From Barrientosiimonas humi (lineage in GTDB: Bacteria > Actinomycetota > Actinomycetes > Actinomycetales > Dermatophilaceae), in the NCBI RefSeq assembly GCF_006716095.1, contig NZ_VFOK01000001.1, positions 2,945,375-3,009,374 on the forward strand: a stretch of DNA of 64,000 nucleotides, read 5' to 3'. Positions within the stretch are counted from its first letter, which is position 1. Every line of letters starts with the position of its first letter. The position numbers were made by a program, and so were the translations under genes. Below, piece after piece: positions 7,836-15,784 of the stretch. The notes under the pieces are model-generated. The model did not search any database. It saw only the letters and a list, made by a program, of their open reading frames with translations, and was not told where the DNA came from.

Positions 7836-8528
7836 ATGGATCCCCGTTCGTTGCTGCTGGTCCGGCACGGGCAGGCGTCGTTCGGCAAGCAGGACTACGA
7901 CCAGCTCTCCCCGAGCGGGCACCGACAGGCGCGGCTGCTCGGCGCCGACCTGGCGCGGCGCGGGCTGCGGCCCGACCGGATCGTGTGCGGCGGCATGAAG
8001 CGGCACGCGCAGACGGTCGCCGAGATCGTCGTCGGCGCCGAGTGGGAGGACCTGGAGACCGAGGTCGACGGGCGGTGGAACGAGCTGGACCACGTCGATG
8101 TGATCCAGGCCTACCGCCCGGCCTATCGGCACAACCTGCTGCTCAAGGCCGACATGGTGCGCACGCTGCGCCCGCGCGCGGCGTTCGAGTCGATGTTCGA
8201 GCAGGCGCTGCGGCGCTGGGCCGGCGGCCAGCACGACGCCGACTACCGCGAGAGCTTCGGCGCCTTCCGCGAGCGCGTCGACGCCGCGTTCGACGCGACG
8301 GTGGAGGCCACCACGGGCCGTACGCTCGTGGTCACCTCCGCCGGCTGCGTCAGCCAGATCGCCGCGCGCCTCACCGCGGCCGGCAGCCTGGACGCCTGGA
8401 AGGAGTTCGCGCTGAGCATCTCCAACACCAGCGTCAGCCGGGTCGCGCTCGGCAAGGAACGGGCGCGGCTGCAGACGTTCAACGAGGTGAGCCACCTGGA
8501 CGCCGCCGGGCTGGTGACGCTGCGCTGA
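7836..8528 (+). CDS. Histidine phosphatase family protein
   Basis: A 230-aa cytosolic protein with the phosphohistidine motif LLLVRHGQASF (residues 7-17), a downstream SPSGHRQARLLG segment and VVTSAGCVSQIAARL near residue 170, where this superfamily usually has a second His; here the segment reads SAGC rather than SHG. The missing His may change catalysis or mean that this residue lies elsewhere. The ATG at 7836 follows the 22-bp repeats. The last 28 bp of coding sequence plus 4 bp after it are repeated exactly at 8854-8885 (see the direct repeats). Confidence 0.85.
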   Translation: MDPRSLLLVRHGQASFGKQDYDQLSPSGHRQARLLGADLARRGLRPDRIVCGGMKRHAQTVAEIVVGAEWEDLETEVDGRWNELDHVDVIQAYRPAYRHNLLLKADMVRTLRPRAAFESMFEQALRRWAGGQHDADYRESFGAFRERVDAAFDATVEATTGRTLVVTSAGCVSQIAARLTAAGSLDAWKEFALSISNTSVSRVALGKERARLQTFNEVSHLDAAGLVTLR

Positions 8529-8532
8529 GCGG
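8501..8532. repeat. 32-bp direct repeat, left copy (3' end of phosphatase gene)
   Basis: An exact 32-bp word (starting CGCCGCCGGGCTGGTGACGC) covers the last codons and stop of the phosphatase gene and recurs 353 bp further on. The two copies bracket a small insert carrying one short reverse-strand ORF. Confidence 0.9.
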
Positions 8533-8546
8533 ACGCGGGGTGAGGC

Positions 8547-8714
8547 TCAGTTCCTCGCTGCCCTGATGACGGCGATCGCCAGGCACACCAGCACGCTCAC
8601 GAGCAGCACCCTTCGCGCGACCCGGCGCACGTGCTCCCGCTCGTCGGTCCAGGCGAGCAAGGTCGCGAGTCCGGCGATGCTGCCGGAGAGACCGAGCAAG
8701 ACGCTGTAGATCAT
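8547..8714 (-). CDS. Small two-helix membrane protein (unknown)
   Basis: A 55-aa reading frame on the reverse strand: MIYSVLLGLSGSIAGLATLLAW, a charged loop (TDEREHVRRVARR), then VLLVSVLVCLAIAVI and a short RAARN end. That is two predicted membrane helices with a cytosolic basic loop. An upstream GTG at 8747 would extend it by 11 residues. It is the only gene-like content of the segment between the two 32-bp direct repeats, and base composition there is visibly less G+C rich than around it. I do not recognise a family; translation is plausible but unproven. Confidence 0.5.
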   Translation of the reverse strand: MIYSVLLGLSGSIAGLATLLAWTDEREHVRRVARRVLLVSVLVCLAIAVIRAARN

Positions 8715-8853
8715 CACTACCGGCGACCATCGGTGAGACGCCGCCACCTCCCTGGGCGCAAGCCTGCATCACCGGCACACGTCGGGCCTGATGGCAGCCG
8801 TCACGGAGTCATCACGATGGTTGTTCACCGGCCACGGCGACCTGCCACCGTCG

Positions 8854-8885
8854 CGCCGCCGGGCTGGTGACGCTGCGCTGAGCGG
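8854..8885. repeat. 32-bp direct repeat, right copy
   Basis: Identical to 8501-8532, but here it lies outside any gene, 52 bp before the PaiB-like start codon. It therefore looks like a displaced copy of the phosphatase gene's 3' end. Confidence 0.9.
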
Positions 8886-8936
8886 GGTGCCGGACGGCGG
8901 AGGCGCACGGTCGTGACGCGGCGTAGCCTCGCCAGC

Positions 8937-9548
8937 ATGTACCTCCCCAGCCACAGCGTCGTCGAGGACGAGGACCAGGTCCGGGCGTTCGTCGCGGCGG
9001 TGGGCTCGGCCAGCCTGGTCACCGTCGGCGACGACGGCGTCCCCGACGCCACGACGCTCCCGGTCCTCTGGGAGGGCGACCGCGTCACCTGCCACCTGGC
9101 GCGCAACAACGAGCAGTGGCAACGGATCTCGGGGGGCGCGCCCGGGCTCCTGGTCGTGCGCGGCCCCGAGGGTTACGTCTCTCCGAGCTGGTACGCCAGC
9201 AAGGCCGAGCACGGACGCGTCGTGCCCACGTGGAACTACACCGAGGTGCAGCTGCGCGGCCCGGTGACCGTGCACGACGACCCGGAGTGGGTGCTCGGCA
9301 TGGTGACCCGGCTGACCGAGGCGCACGAGCGGGACCGCGAGCAGCCGTGGGCCGTCAGCGACGCGCCGGACAAGTTCGTGCGCACGCGGCTGCGGGCCAT
9401 CGTCGGCGTCGAGCTCGCCGTCGCTGACGTGCAGGCCAAGGCCAAGCTCAGCCGCGACAAGTCCGAGGAGGACCAGGCGGGCGTGCTCGCCGGCATGCCG
9501 CCCGGGCCGCTGCACGAGGTGCAGGGCTCGGGCGGCCTACTGCCGTAA
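8937..9548 (+). CDS. PaiB-like FMN-binding split-barrel protein
   Basis: A 203-aa protein starting MYLPSHSVVEDEDQV, the usual beginning of the PaiB/FMN-binding negative regulator family. It continues with SASLVTVGDDGVPDATTLPVLW, the motif YVSPSWYASK and VPTWNYTEVQLRG, all characteristic of this group. Members adopt the pyridoxamine-phosphate-oxidase split barrel; in Bacillus PaiB acts with the acetyltransferase PaiA on polyamine and sporulation control, but no PaiA lies nearby. A flavin- or haem-linked role is equally possible. It converges on the acyl-CoA synthetase gene with only 20 bp between the stops. Confidence 0.88.
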   Translation: MYLPSHSVVEDEDQVRAFVAAVGSASLVTVGDDGVPDATTLPVLWEGDRVTCHLARNNEQWQRISGGAPGLLVVRGPEGYVSPSWYASKAEHGRVVPTWNYTEVQLRGPVTVHDDPEWVLGMVTRLTEAHERDREQPWAVSDAPDKFVRTRLRAIVGVELAVADVQAKAKLSRDKSEEDQAGVLAGMPPGPLHEVQGSGGLLP

Positions 9549-9568
9549 GGCGGTTCGGGCTCGGGCTG

Positions 9569-11335
9569 TCAGCGGGGGGTGGAGCCGGAGGCGACCTCGG
9601 CGGGGTAGTCCTCGTAGAACGGGACGTACCCCTCGGAGCCCTTGTAGACGTACAGCGGGTCGTCGGTCTTGTAACCCTGGTCGCGCAGCGAGACCTTGCG
9701 CGACTTGAACGTCGAGGTGTGCTCCAGCGAGGGCACGATGCGCAGGAACAGCGGCACGGCGTACGCCGGGAGCGCCGAGCCGAGCTCCTTCGCCGCACGC
9801 TCGGGGTCCAGCTGCTGGCCCTCGGCGAGCACGATCGAGGCCATGCCGGCCTTGCCGTCGGCGCCCGGGATCTCGACGCCGTAGACCGAGACGTCCTCGA
9901 CCTCGGGCAGCCGGCCGACCGCGGCCTCGACCTCGGTGGTCGCGACGTTCTCGCTCTTCCACCGGAAGGTGTCGCCGAGCCGGTCGACGAACGCGACGTG
10001 GGTGAGGCCCTGGTGGCGCACCAGGTCGCCGGTGTTGAACCAGGTGTCGCCGTCCTTGAAGCCGTTGCGCACGAGCTTCTTCTCGGTGGCGTCGTCGTCG
10101 GTGTAGCCGTCGAACGGGGCCCGGTTGGTGACCTTGGCGAGCAGCAGCCCGACGTCACCGCGCTTGACCTTCGTCAGCCGACCGTTGGCGTCGCGCGCCG
10201 GGTCGCCGGTCTCCTGGTCGTAGGCCACGACCTTGTACGGCAGCGGGCAGGTGCCGGCGGTCTCGTCGACGTTGTAGGCGTTGATGAAGGCGATGTTGCA
10301 CTCGCTCGCGCCGTAGAACTCGGCGATGCGCGCGATGCCGAAGCGCTCCTGGAACTCCGCCCACACGTCGGGGCGCAGGCCGTTGCCGACGATGACCCGC
10401 ACCTTGTGGTCGCGGTCGGTGGGCTTGGCCGGCTGGGCCAGCAGGTATCGGCACAGCTCACCGATGTAGACGAAGGCGGTCGCGTCGTACGTGCGGATCT
10501 CGTCCCAGAAGCCGGAGGCGGAGAACTTGCGGCCGATCGCCATCGAGGCGCCGCCGGCGAACACGGCGCCGAGCGCGACCGTGATGGCGTTGTTGTGGTA
10601 GAGCGGCAGACAGACGTACATCGTGTCGTCAGGCCGCAGCCGCACCCCCAGGCCGCCCAGCCCGGAGTAGGACTTCAACCACCGGAAGTGGCTCATGATG
10701 CTGGCCTTGGGCATGCCGGTGGTGCCCGAGGTGAAGATGTAGAACGCCTGCTCGCTGCCCGCGATCTCGGCGGTCACGGCCGGGTCGGCGTCGGGCTTGC
10801 CCTCGGCCTCGGCGCGCAGCTGAGAGAAGGTGATCGACGACTGCTGCTCGGCCGCGGCGCCCGCCGAGGCGAGGTCTTCGACGCAGTCGTCGCCGACGAC
10901 CACCAGCGGCGCCCCGAGCACCCCGAGGCTGTGCGCGAGCACCTCGCCGCGCTGGTTGTAGTTGAGCAGCCCGGCGACCGCGCCGATCTTGACGATGGCG
11001 AGCGACACCAGCACCGTCTCGAGCTCGTTGCGGGCGAGCAGCCCCACCACGTCGCCGCGCTGCACGCCGCGCTCGGTGAGCACGGCCGCATAGCGGTTGA
11101 CGATGCGGTTGGCCTCGCCGTAGGTCTCGGTGCGTCCCTCGAACTTCAGGAACGGGCGGTCGGGCTGCTTGGCGGCGAGCTCCTGCAGGAGCAGGCCGAC
11201 GGACTTCTTGTCCTTGGGCTTGCGCAGCAGCAGGCCCGGCGCTCCCTTGATCAGGATGGGCAGGTCCGGCGCCATGCGCGCGGCACCCTTGGCCAGGTCG
11301 AGCAAGCTGACCGTCTGTCGAGTCTGGACCGTCAT
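9569..11335 (-). CDS. fadD6: Long-chain acyl-CoA synthetase, FadD6-like
   Basis: A 588-aa adenylate-forming enzyme that converts fatty acids to acyl-CoA with ATP. It shows the AMP-binding P-loop-like motif FYIFTSGTTGMPKASIMSH (about residues 205-223), the YGASE motif, GDTWFNTGDLV and VDRLGDTFRWKSENV, ending with the FKSRKVSLRDQGY lysine region. The order and wording closely follow M. tuberculosis FadD6, a FATP-like synthetase for long and unsaturated acids. It stands alone on its strand. Its promoter holds the dyad described at 11370-11394, also found before the SDR gene at 29215. Confidence 0.92.
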   Translation of the reverse strand: MTVQTRQTVSLLDLAKGAARMAPDLPILIKGAPGLLLRKPKDKKSVGLLLQELAAKQPDRPFLKFEGRTETYGEANRIVNRYAAVLTERGVQRGDVVGLLARNELETVLVSLAIVKIGAVAGLLNYNQRGEVLAHSLGVLGAPLVVVGDDCVEDLASAGAAAEQQSSITFSQLRAEAEGKPDADPAVTAEIAGSEQAFYIFTSGTTGMPKASIMSHFRWLKSYSGLGGLGVRLRPDDTMYVCLPLYHNNAITVALGAVFAGGASMAIGRKFSASGFWDEIRTYDATAFVYIGELCRYLLAQPAKPTDRDHKVRVIVGNGLRPDVWAEFQERFGIARIAEFYGASECNIAFINAYNVDETAGTCPLPYKVVAYDQETGDPARDANGRLTKVKRGDVGLLLAKVTNRAPFDGYTDDDATEKKLVRNGFKDGDTWFNTGDLVRHQGLTHVAFVDRLGDTFRWKSENVATTEVEAAVGRLPEVEDVSVYGVEIPGADGKAGMASIVLAEGQQLDPERAAKELGSALPAYAVPLFLRIVPSLEHTSTFKSRKVSLRDQGYKTDDPLYVYKGSEGYVPFYEDYPAEVASGSTPR

Positions 11336-11369
11336 GGTCTTCCCTTCGGATCTCGGCGTCAGACGATCT

Positions 11370-11394
11370 TACCTACTAACTAGTAACCGTAGGT
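11370..11394 (-). promoter_or_regulatory. Putative operator of fadD6 shared with the SDR promoter
   Basis: TACCTAC-N5-AGTAACC-GTAGGT lies 35 bp upstream of the fadD6 start. The outer ACCTAC/GTAGGT form a 6-bp inverted repeat over 24 bp. The two 7-bp blocks recur with identical spacing at 29226-29244. A TetR-type repressor of lipid metabolism is the natural suspect, but none is encoded next door. Confidence 0.55.
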
Positions 11395-11406
11395 CTCGGT
11401 TGGCTA

Positions 11407-12603
11407 TCAACTGGCCGTCGGCGCCCGGTGGGTGGACTGCACAGGCTGCGGCTCGCGTACGGCGGGGAGGCAGGCGACCGCGAGCAGCAGGGCGGCGCCC
11501 ACCACCAGCAGCGCGCGCAGCACGCCGACCTCGTGCCCGAGCAGTCCGAGCAGCGGCGGGCCGGCGAGGAACGCGCCGTACCCGACCGTCGCGACCACCG
11601 ACAGCCGCGCGTGCGCGAGGCGCGGGTCGTCGGCGGCCGCGCTCATCCCGACCGGGAAGCCGAGCGCGACGCCGATGCCCCACACGGCCGCGCCGAGGTA
11701 GGCGTACGGCGCCGGGGTGAAGACCACGATCAGGCAGCCGACGAGCGCGAGGCCGAACATGACGCGCAGCACCGGGACCCGGCCGTACGTGTCGAGCAGC
11801 TTGGTGCCGGCCAGTCGCCCGATCGTCATGAAGGACAGGAAGACCGCGAAGGCGAGCACGCCCGCCCAGCCGGGCACCCCGTGCCCCTCGACGAACGCGA
11901 CGGAGATCCAGTCGTTGGCGGTGCCCTCGGTGAACGCCGCGACGAGGGTGACGACCCCGATGAGCAGGGTGCGCGGCTCGGTCCACGGGTTGCGGGCGCG
12001 CGGCTGGTCGGCGTCCTCCTCGGCGGGCGGCTCGCCCGGGCGGAACGAGCGCAGTGCGAGCACGACGCCGGCGAGGCAGGCCAGCGCGATCAGCGGCAGG
12101 TGCACCCAGACCGGCACGCGCAGCCCGACCAGCCCGGCCGCGAGCAGCGCCGCCGCGACGGTGCCCGCGCTGAACGCCGCGTGGTAGTGCGGCATCACCG
12201 ACCGGCCGAGCCCTCGCTCGACGTGCGCGCCCTCGAGGTTCATCGCCACGTCCCACAGCGCGATGCCGAGGCCGGTGACGAACAGGGCCGGGGCCGCGAG
12301 GCGCACGTCCTCGGCCACGCCGACCGCGAGACCGAGGCCCGTGATTCCGGTCGCCGCGAAGCCCGTGCCGAGCACCAGCGCGCGGGCGACCCCGAGGCGG
12401 TTCGCGATGTGCCCCGACAGCGGCAGCAGGAGCACCGACCCGAGCGAGCCGGCGAGCAGCAGCAGCCCGAGCGCGCGCGGGTCGAGGTCGAGGATGCGCT
12501 TGATGTCGGGGATGCGGGCCGCCCACGAGGCGAACGCCGCACCGGCGAGCGCGAACACCGTGAGCACCGCGACGTGCGCGCGGTTCAGGTCGGTCGAGGT
12601 CAC
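11407..12603 (-). CDS. MFS transporter
   Basis: A 398-aa membrane protein with about twelve hydrophobic segments. It has the conserved loop between helices 2 and 3 (GHIANRLGVARALV, an MFS motif A variant) and a charged cytosolic loop after helix 6 (RSFRPGEPPAEEDADQPRARNPWTEPRT). The first segment AALTVFALAGAAFASWAARIPDIKRIL resembles the YbjJ/ FucP-like drug or sugar-permease branch (WAARIPDIK). Substrate is unknown. It is divergent from the cytochrome P450 gene, and the 197-bp region between them contains a strong inverted repeat (12696-12728). Confidence 0.88.
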   Translation of the reverse strand: MTSTDLNRAHVAVLTVFALAGAAFASWAARIPDIKRILDLDPRALGLLLLAGSLGSVLLLPLSGHIANRLGVARALVLGTGFAATGITGLGLAVGVAEDVRLAAPALFVTGLGIALWDVAMNLEGAHVERGLGRSVMPHYHAAFSAGTVAAALLAAGLVGLRVPVWVHLPLIALACLAGVVLALRSFRPGEPPAEEDADQPRARNPWTEPRTLLIGVVTLVAAFTEGTANDWISVAFVEGHGVPGWAGVLAFAVFLSFMTIGRLAGTKLLDTYGRVPVLRVMFGLALVGCLIVVFTPAPYAYLGAAVWGIGVALGFPVGMSAAADDPRLAHARLSVVATVGYGAFLAGPPLLGLLGHEVGVLRALLVVGAALLLAVACLPAVREPQPVQSTHRAPTAS

Positions 12604-12695
12604 CAGGTCAAGCCTGCCACCCCGCGGGCGCGTAGCGTCGCCGCGTGACCGCCCCCGAGACGCCCGCTGTCGAGGAGGGGCGGCCCGCTTGATCG

Positions 12696-12728
12696 AGGTG
12701 AGGCCCCCCTGTTACGTGGGCCTCACCT
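12696..12728 (+). promoter_or_regulatory. Perfect 11-bp inverted repeat between MFS and P450 genes
   Basis: AGGTGAGGCCC and GGGCCTCACCT are exact inverse complements separated by 11 bp. Because the flanking genes are divergent, this cannot be a terminator for either. It sits 73 bp before the P450 start, so it could be a two-turn operator or a hairpin in the P450 leader RNA. Confidence 0.55.
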
Positions 12729-12800
12729 GCCGTATGCGGACCGCCCCTCCCCCCTCGGGGGCCTCGCCGCGCCGCTTACGGTCACGTAGCGTGGGTGGGC

Positions 12801-14066
12801 ATGCAGGCACCGACGCTCGCCGAGCTGCGGATGATCCGCACCTTCGCCACCACGATGTACGCCGAGAAGGCCAAGCGGCGCTACGCCGCCTGGGTGCAGG
12901 GTGACCCGTTGGCGCGGGCCGGGCTGGCGCCGTGGCACGAGAACCCCTACCCGATGTACGAGCAGGTCCGCGCCCGCGGCGCGCTCAGCAAGACCCGGGT
13001 CCCGGGCGTGCGGGTGAGCATGGACCACGACCTGTGCGCGGCGGTGCTCAAGAGCCGCGACTTCGGCTCGGTCGGCCGCGAGGCCCCCGGTCGCGAGAGC
13101 GGCGAGATCGACCTGTCGCTGCTGGACATGAACCCGCCCGACCACACCCGCGTGCGGCGGGTGGCGGCGCCGGCGTTCACGCCGCGGCGGATGGCGGCGT
13201 ACGAGACCAGCATCGAGAAGACCGTGCACCAGCTGCTCGACGACGCCGAGCGGCAGGGCAGCTTCGACCTGCAGCGGGCGCTGTCGGCGCCGCTGCCGAT
13301 CACCGTCATCAGCGAGCTGCTGGGCGTGCCCGACGCCGACTCCGACACGTTCCTGCGCTACGGCACGGCGCTGGGCAGCGCGCTCGACGGCATCCAGTCG
13401 ATGCGGCACGCGCGCCGGGCGTACGAGGCGAAGTACGCGCTGGAGCGCATGTTCGGGCGGCTCATCGAGGAGCGGCGCACCGACCCGCGCGACGACATGA
13501 TCACCCTGCTCAGCCAGCAGGAGGGCCAGGCGATCAAGGCCAGCGAGATGCTGCCGCTGTGCCAGCTGCTGCTCGTGGCAGGGTTCGAGACCACGGTCAA
13601 CCTCATCGGCAACGCCGTGCACCAGCTGCTGCGCCACCCCGACCAGTGGGAGCTGCTGGTCGCCGACCCCGAGGGTCGCGCGCCGGGGGTGGTCGAGGAG
13701 ACGCTGCGGTTCGAGGCGCCGGTGCAGTTCACCTCGCGAGTTGCCATGAACGACACCGAGATTCACGGTCACGAGGTGCCCAAGGACCGTTGGGTGCTGA
13801 TCGGCCTCGGCGGCACCGGCCGCGACCCCAAGACGTTCGCGCGGCCGCACGAGTTCGACATCACCCGCACCGACAACGCCGACCACCTCGCCTTCTCCAG
13901 CGGCATCCACTACTGCGTCGGCGCGCCGCTCGCCCGGCTCGAGGCGCAGGTCGCGCTGCGGCTGCTCGCCGAGCGGATGCCGCGGCTGCACCTCACCGGC
14001 GACGTGCCGATCCGGCGGTCGGTCACGATCCGGGGCGTTCAGCGGCTCCCCGTCGCGGCGGCCTGA
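12801..14066 (+). CDS. Cytochrome P450 monooxygenase
   Basis: A 421-aa soluble bacterial P450. The I-helix oxygen-activation motif reads LLVAGFETTVNL, the K-helix ExxR is EETLR, and the haem-binding loop is FSSGIHYCVGAPLARLEAQ with the haem-ligand Cys at residue 372. The I-helix has Glu-Thr rather than Asp-Thr after AG-F, which is tolerated in the family. No ferredoxin is adjacent, so electrons must come from elsewhere, for example from the ferredoxin/FNR fusion at 34301. The wording is reminiscent of mycobacterial CYP140-type enzymes, but I am not sure of the family. The 3' end overlaps the convergent ABC-F gene by 44 bp. Confidence 0.92.
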   Translation: MQAPTLAELRMIRTFATTMYAEKAKRRYAAWVQGDPLARAGLAPWHENPYPMYEQVRARGALSKTRVPGVRVSMDHDLCAAVLKSRDFGSVGREAPGRESGEIDLSLLDMNPPDHTRVRRVAAPAFTPRRMAAYETSIEKTVHQLLDDAERQGSFDLQRALSAPLPITVISELLGVPDADSDTFLRYGTALGSALDGIQSMRHARRAYEAKYALERMFGRLIEERRTDPRDDMITLLSQQEGQAIKASEMLPLCQLLLVAGFETTVNLIGNAVHQLLRHPDQWELLVADPEGRAPGVVEETLRFEAPVQFTSRVAMNDTEIHGHEVPKDRWVLIGLGGTGRDPKTFARPHEFDITRTDNADHLAFSSGIHYCVGAPLARLEAQVALRLLAERMPRLHLTGDVPIRRSVTIRGVQRLPVAAA

Positions 14067-15627
14067 CGAGGCAGACGCTCCCCTGCCAGCGCGACCGGAG
14101 CCAGCGGTCGTGGCTGGCGACGAGCACGGTGACCGGCGTGCGGCGCACGGCCTCCTCGACGGCGTCGACCAGGCTCGGCGACAGGTGGTTGCTGGGTTCG
14201 TCGAGCAGCAGCAGGTCGTGCGGCGTGGCCATGAGCAGCGCGAGCGCAAGCCGGCGGCGCTGCCCCTCGCTGAGCACGCCGACGGGGCGGGTCAGGTCGC
14301 GCGGGTGCAGCAGGCCGAGGTCGGTGATCGGGCGCAGCGGGTCGACGTCGGCGTAGATGTCGCGCGGCGTGCGCGTCGGGACGGCGAACCGCACCTCCTG
14401 CGGCAGGAACCCGACCGAGCGCGCGTCGACCTGCACGTCGCCCGCGGCCTCCAGCCGGCCGGCCAGCACCGACAGCAGCGTCGACTTGCCCGTGCCGTTG
14501 GCGCCGGTCACGAGCAGGTGCTCGCCCGCGGCGACGTCGAGCCGCGCGAGGTGCAGGCGACCGGGCACGGACAGGTCACGAAGGCGTAGGCTCGCGGCCC
14601 GTCGGCCGTCGAACGACCCTGAGAAGTCAACGGGCACAGGCGGTTTCGGCACCAGATCTCGCTCGATGGCGGCGATCCGCTGCTCGGCGTCACGCACCCG
14701 ACGACGCACCTGGGCCTGCACGTTCTCGCCCTTGAAGCTGTAGATGTACTTGTCGTTGTCCCGCGGCGGCCGGTCGTGCGCGATGTCGAGGGTCGTCGTG
14801 CGGGTGCGGACACGCAGCGCGTTCAGCGTCTCCTGCTGCTGCTCGAACGCCTCCTCCCACCGCCGCCGACTGTCGTGCTTGGCCGACAGATAGGTGGAGT
14901 AGGCCCCGGAGTAGGCGCGGCCGCCGCGCCCGTCGGTGCCGAGGTGCGCCGGGTCGAGGTCGACCAGCGTCGTGCACACGCGCTCCAGCAGCATCCGGTC
15001 GTGGCTCGCGACCAGGACGACACCCGGCATCGAGATCAGTTGTGCCTCAAGGAAGTCCAGCGCCTCGGCGTCGAGATGGTTGGTGGGTTCGTCGAGCACG
15101 AGACAGGCGGGGCGGCGGGTGAGCAGGGCCGCGAGCGCGAGCCGAGCACGCTGGCCGCCCGACAGCTCCCGCACCGGCTTGTCGCGCTCGAGCGCGCCGA
15201 GGCCGAGCCGGTGCGCGGCCACCTCGGCCCGGCGGTCGGCGTCCCAGGCGTCGTGCGCCTCGACCCACTCCAGCCGCTGCGCGTAGGCGTCGGCCGACCC
15301 GGGCAGCTCCCCCGCCAGCCGCTCCAGGTCGGCCACGCCGTCGTGCAGCGGGGCGAGGGCCGCGGTCAGCACCTCCTCGACGGTCGCGTCGTCGCGCAGG
15401 CCCGAGTCCTGGGCCAGATAGCCCAGGTCGTCGGGCGCGGTGATGCTGCCGGAGTCGGGCTGCTCGAGCCCGGCGACGAGGCGCACCAGCGTCGACTTGC
15501 CGGCGCCGTTCTCGCCGATGAGCCCGACCCGTTGGCCGGGCGTGGCCACCAGGTCGAGGCCGTCGAGCACGAGGCGGTCGGGGTAGGACTTGCGGACGTC
15601 GCGGACGACCAGGGAAGGGGCAGGCAC
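14023..15627 (-). CDS. ABC-F family ATPase (ribosome-associated)
   Basis: A 534-aa protein with two ABC domains and no membrane segment. Domain 1 has Walker A GENGAGKST (residues 38-46), signature LSGGQRARLALA and Walker B CLVLDEPTNHLD. Domain 2 has GANGTGKST, LSEGQRRRLALAL and LLLDEPSNHLSP. A charged linker between them (RRRWEEAFEQQQETLNALRVR...) is the P-site-tRNA interaction motif region. ABC-F proteins act on the ribosome, either as translation factors or by displacing antibiotics. The second Walker B carries Ser for Thr. GTG 15627 is preferred to a TTG 12 bases upstream because GGAG stands at a fitting distance. A possible regulatory leader lies upstream (15628-15724). Confidence 0.9.
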   Translation of the reverse strand: MPAPSLVVRDVRKSYPDRLVLDGLDLVATPGQRVGLIGENGAGKSTLVRLVAGLEQPDSGSITAPDDLGYLAQDSGLRDDATVEEVLTAALAPLHDGVADLERLAGELPGSADAYAQRLEWVEAHDAWDADRRAEVAAHRLGLGALERDKPVRELSGGQRARLALAALLTRRPACLVLDEPTNHLDAEALDFLEAQLISMPGVVLVASHDRMLLERVCTTLVDLDPAHLGTDGRGGRAYSGAYSTYLSAKHDSRRRWEEAFEQQQETLNALRVRTRTTTLDIAHDRPPRDNDKYIYSFKGENVQAQVRRRVRDAEQRIAAIERDLVPKPPVPVDFSGSFDGRRAASLRLRDLSVPGRLHLARLDVAAGEHLLVTGANGTGKSTLLSVLAGRLEAAGDVQVDARSVGFLPQEVRFAVPTRTPRDIYADVDPLRPITDLGLLHPRDLTRPVGVLSEGQRRRLALALLMATPHDLLLLDEPSNHLSPSLVDAVEEAVRRTPVTVLVASHDRWLRSRWQGSVCLVRPPRRGAAERPGS

Positions 15628-15724
15628 GAGGCACTCCAACGGCCGCAGGGCGCGGCGGGTCGGTGGTTGCTCGCCGGGCGTGGGTCGCCTCGGGCGCGAG
15701 CGGGTCGGTGCCTCAGATCTTCAT
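15628..15724 (-). promoter_or_regulatory. Possible leader-peptide attenuator of the ABC-F gene
   Basis: Reading the reverse strand, ATG-AAG-ATC-TGA (15724-15713) would encode Met-Lys-Ile. The word GAGGCAC overlapping and following that stop (15714-15708) is the exact complement of GTGCCTC (15634-15628), which directly precedes the ABC-F GTG start and adjoins its GGAG. Pairing would hide the start site. Two further small hairpins (GCTCGC/GCGAGC and GCCGC/GCGGC) lie in the loop. Leader-controlled expression is known for several antibiotic-resistance ABC-F genes; here it is inference from base pairing. Confidence 0.4.
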
Positions 15725-15756
15725 GGTGCGGCCAGCGTACGCACGCCGGCCGCACC
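15725..15756 (-). terminator. Hairpin between the FMO and ABC-F genes
   Basis: GGTGCGGCC and GGCCGCACC pair over 9 bp around a 14-nt loop containing GCGTACGC. It lies 28 bp after the FMO stop, so it may end that transcript; alternatively it is part of the ABC-F leader, since it touches the Met-Lys-Ile start codon. Confidence 0.45.
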
Positions 15757-15784
15757 ACGTCATCCGACTTTCGCCCGGACCGGC

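Noticed and set aside
8479-8778. A 99-codon reverse frame alternative to the small membrane protein
   Set aside because: It is Arg/Ala-rich and lacks hydrophobic or conserved segments; the overlapping frame gives two clean membrane helices.
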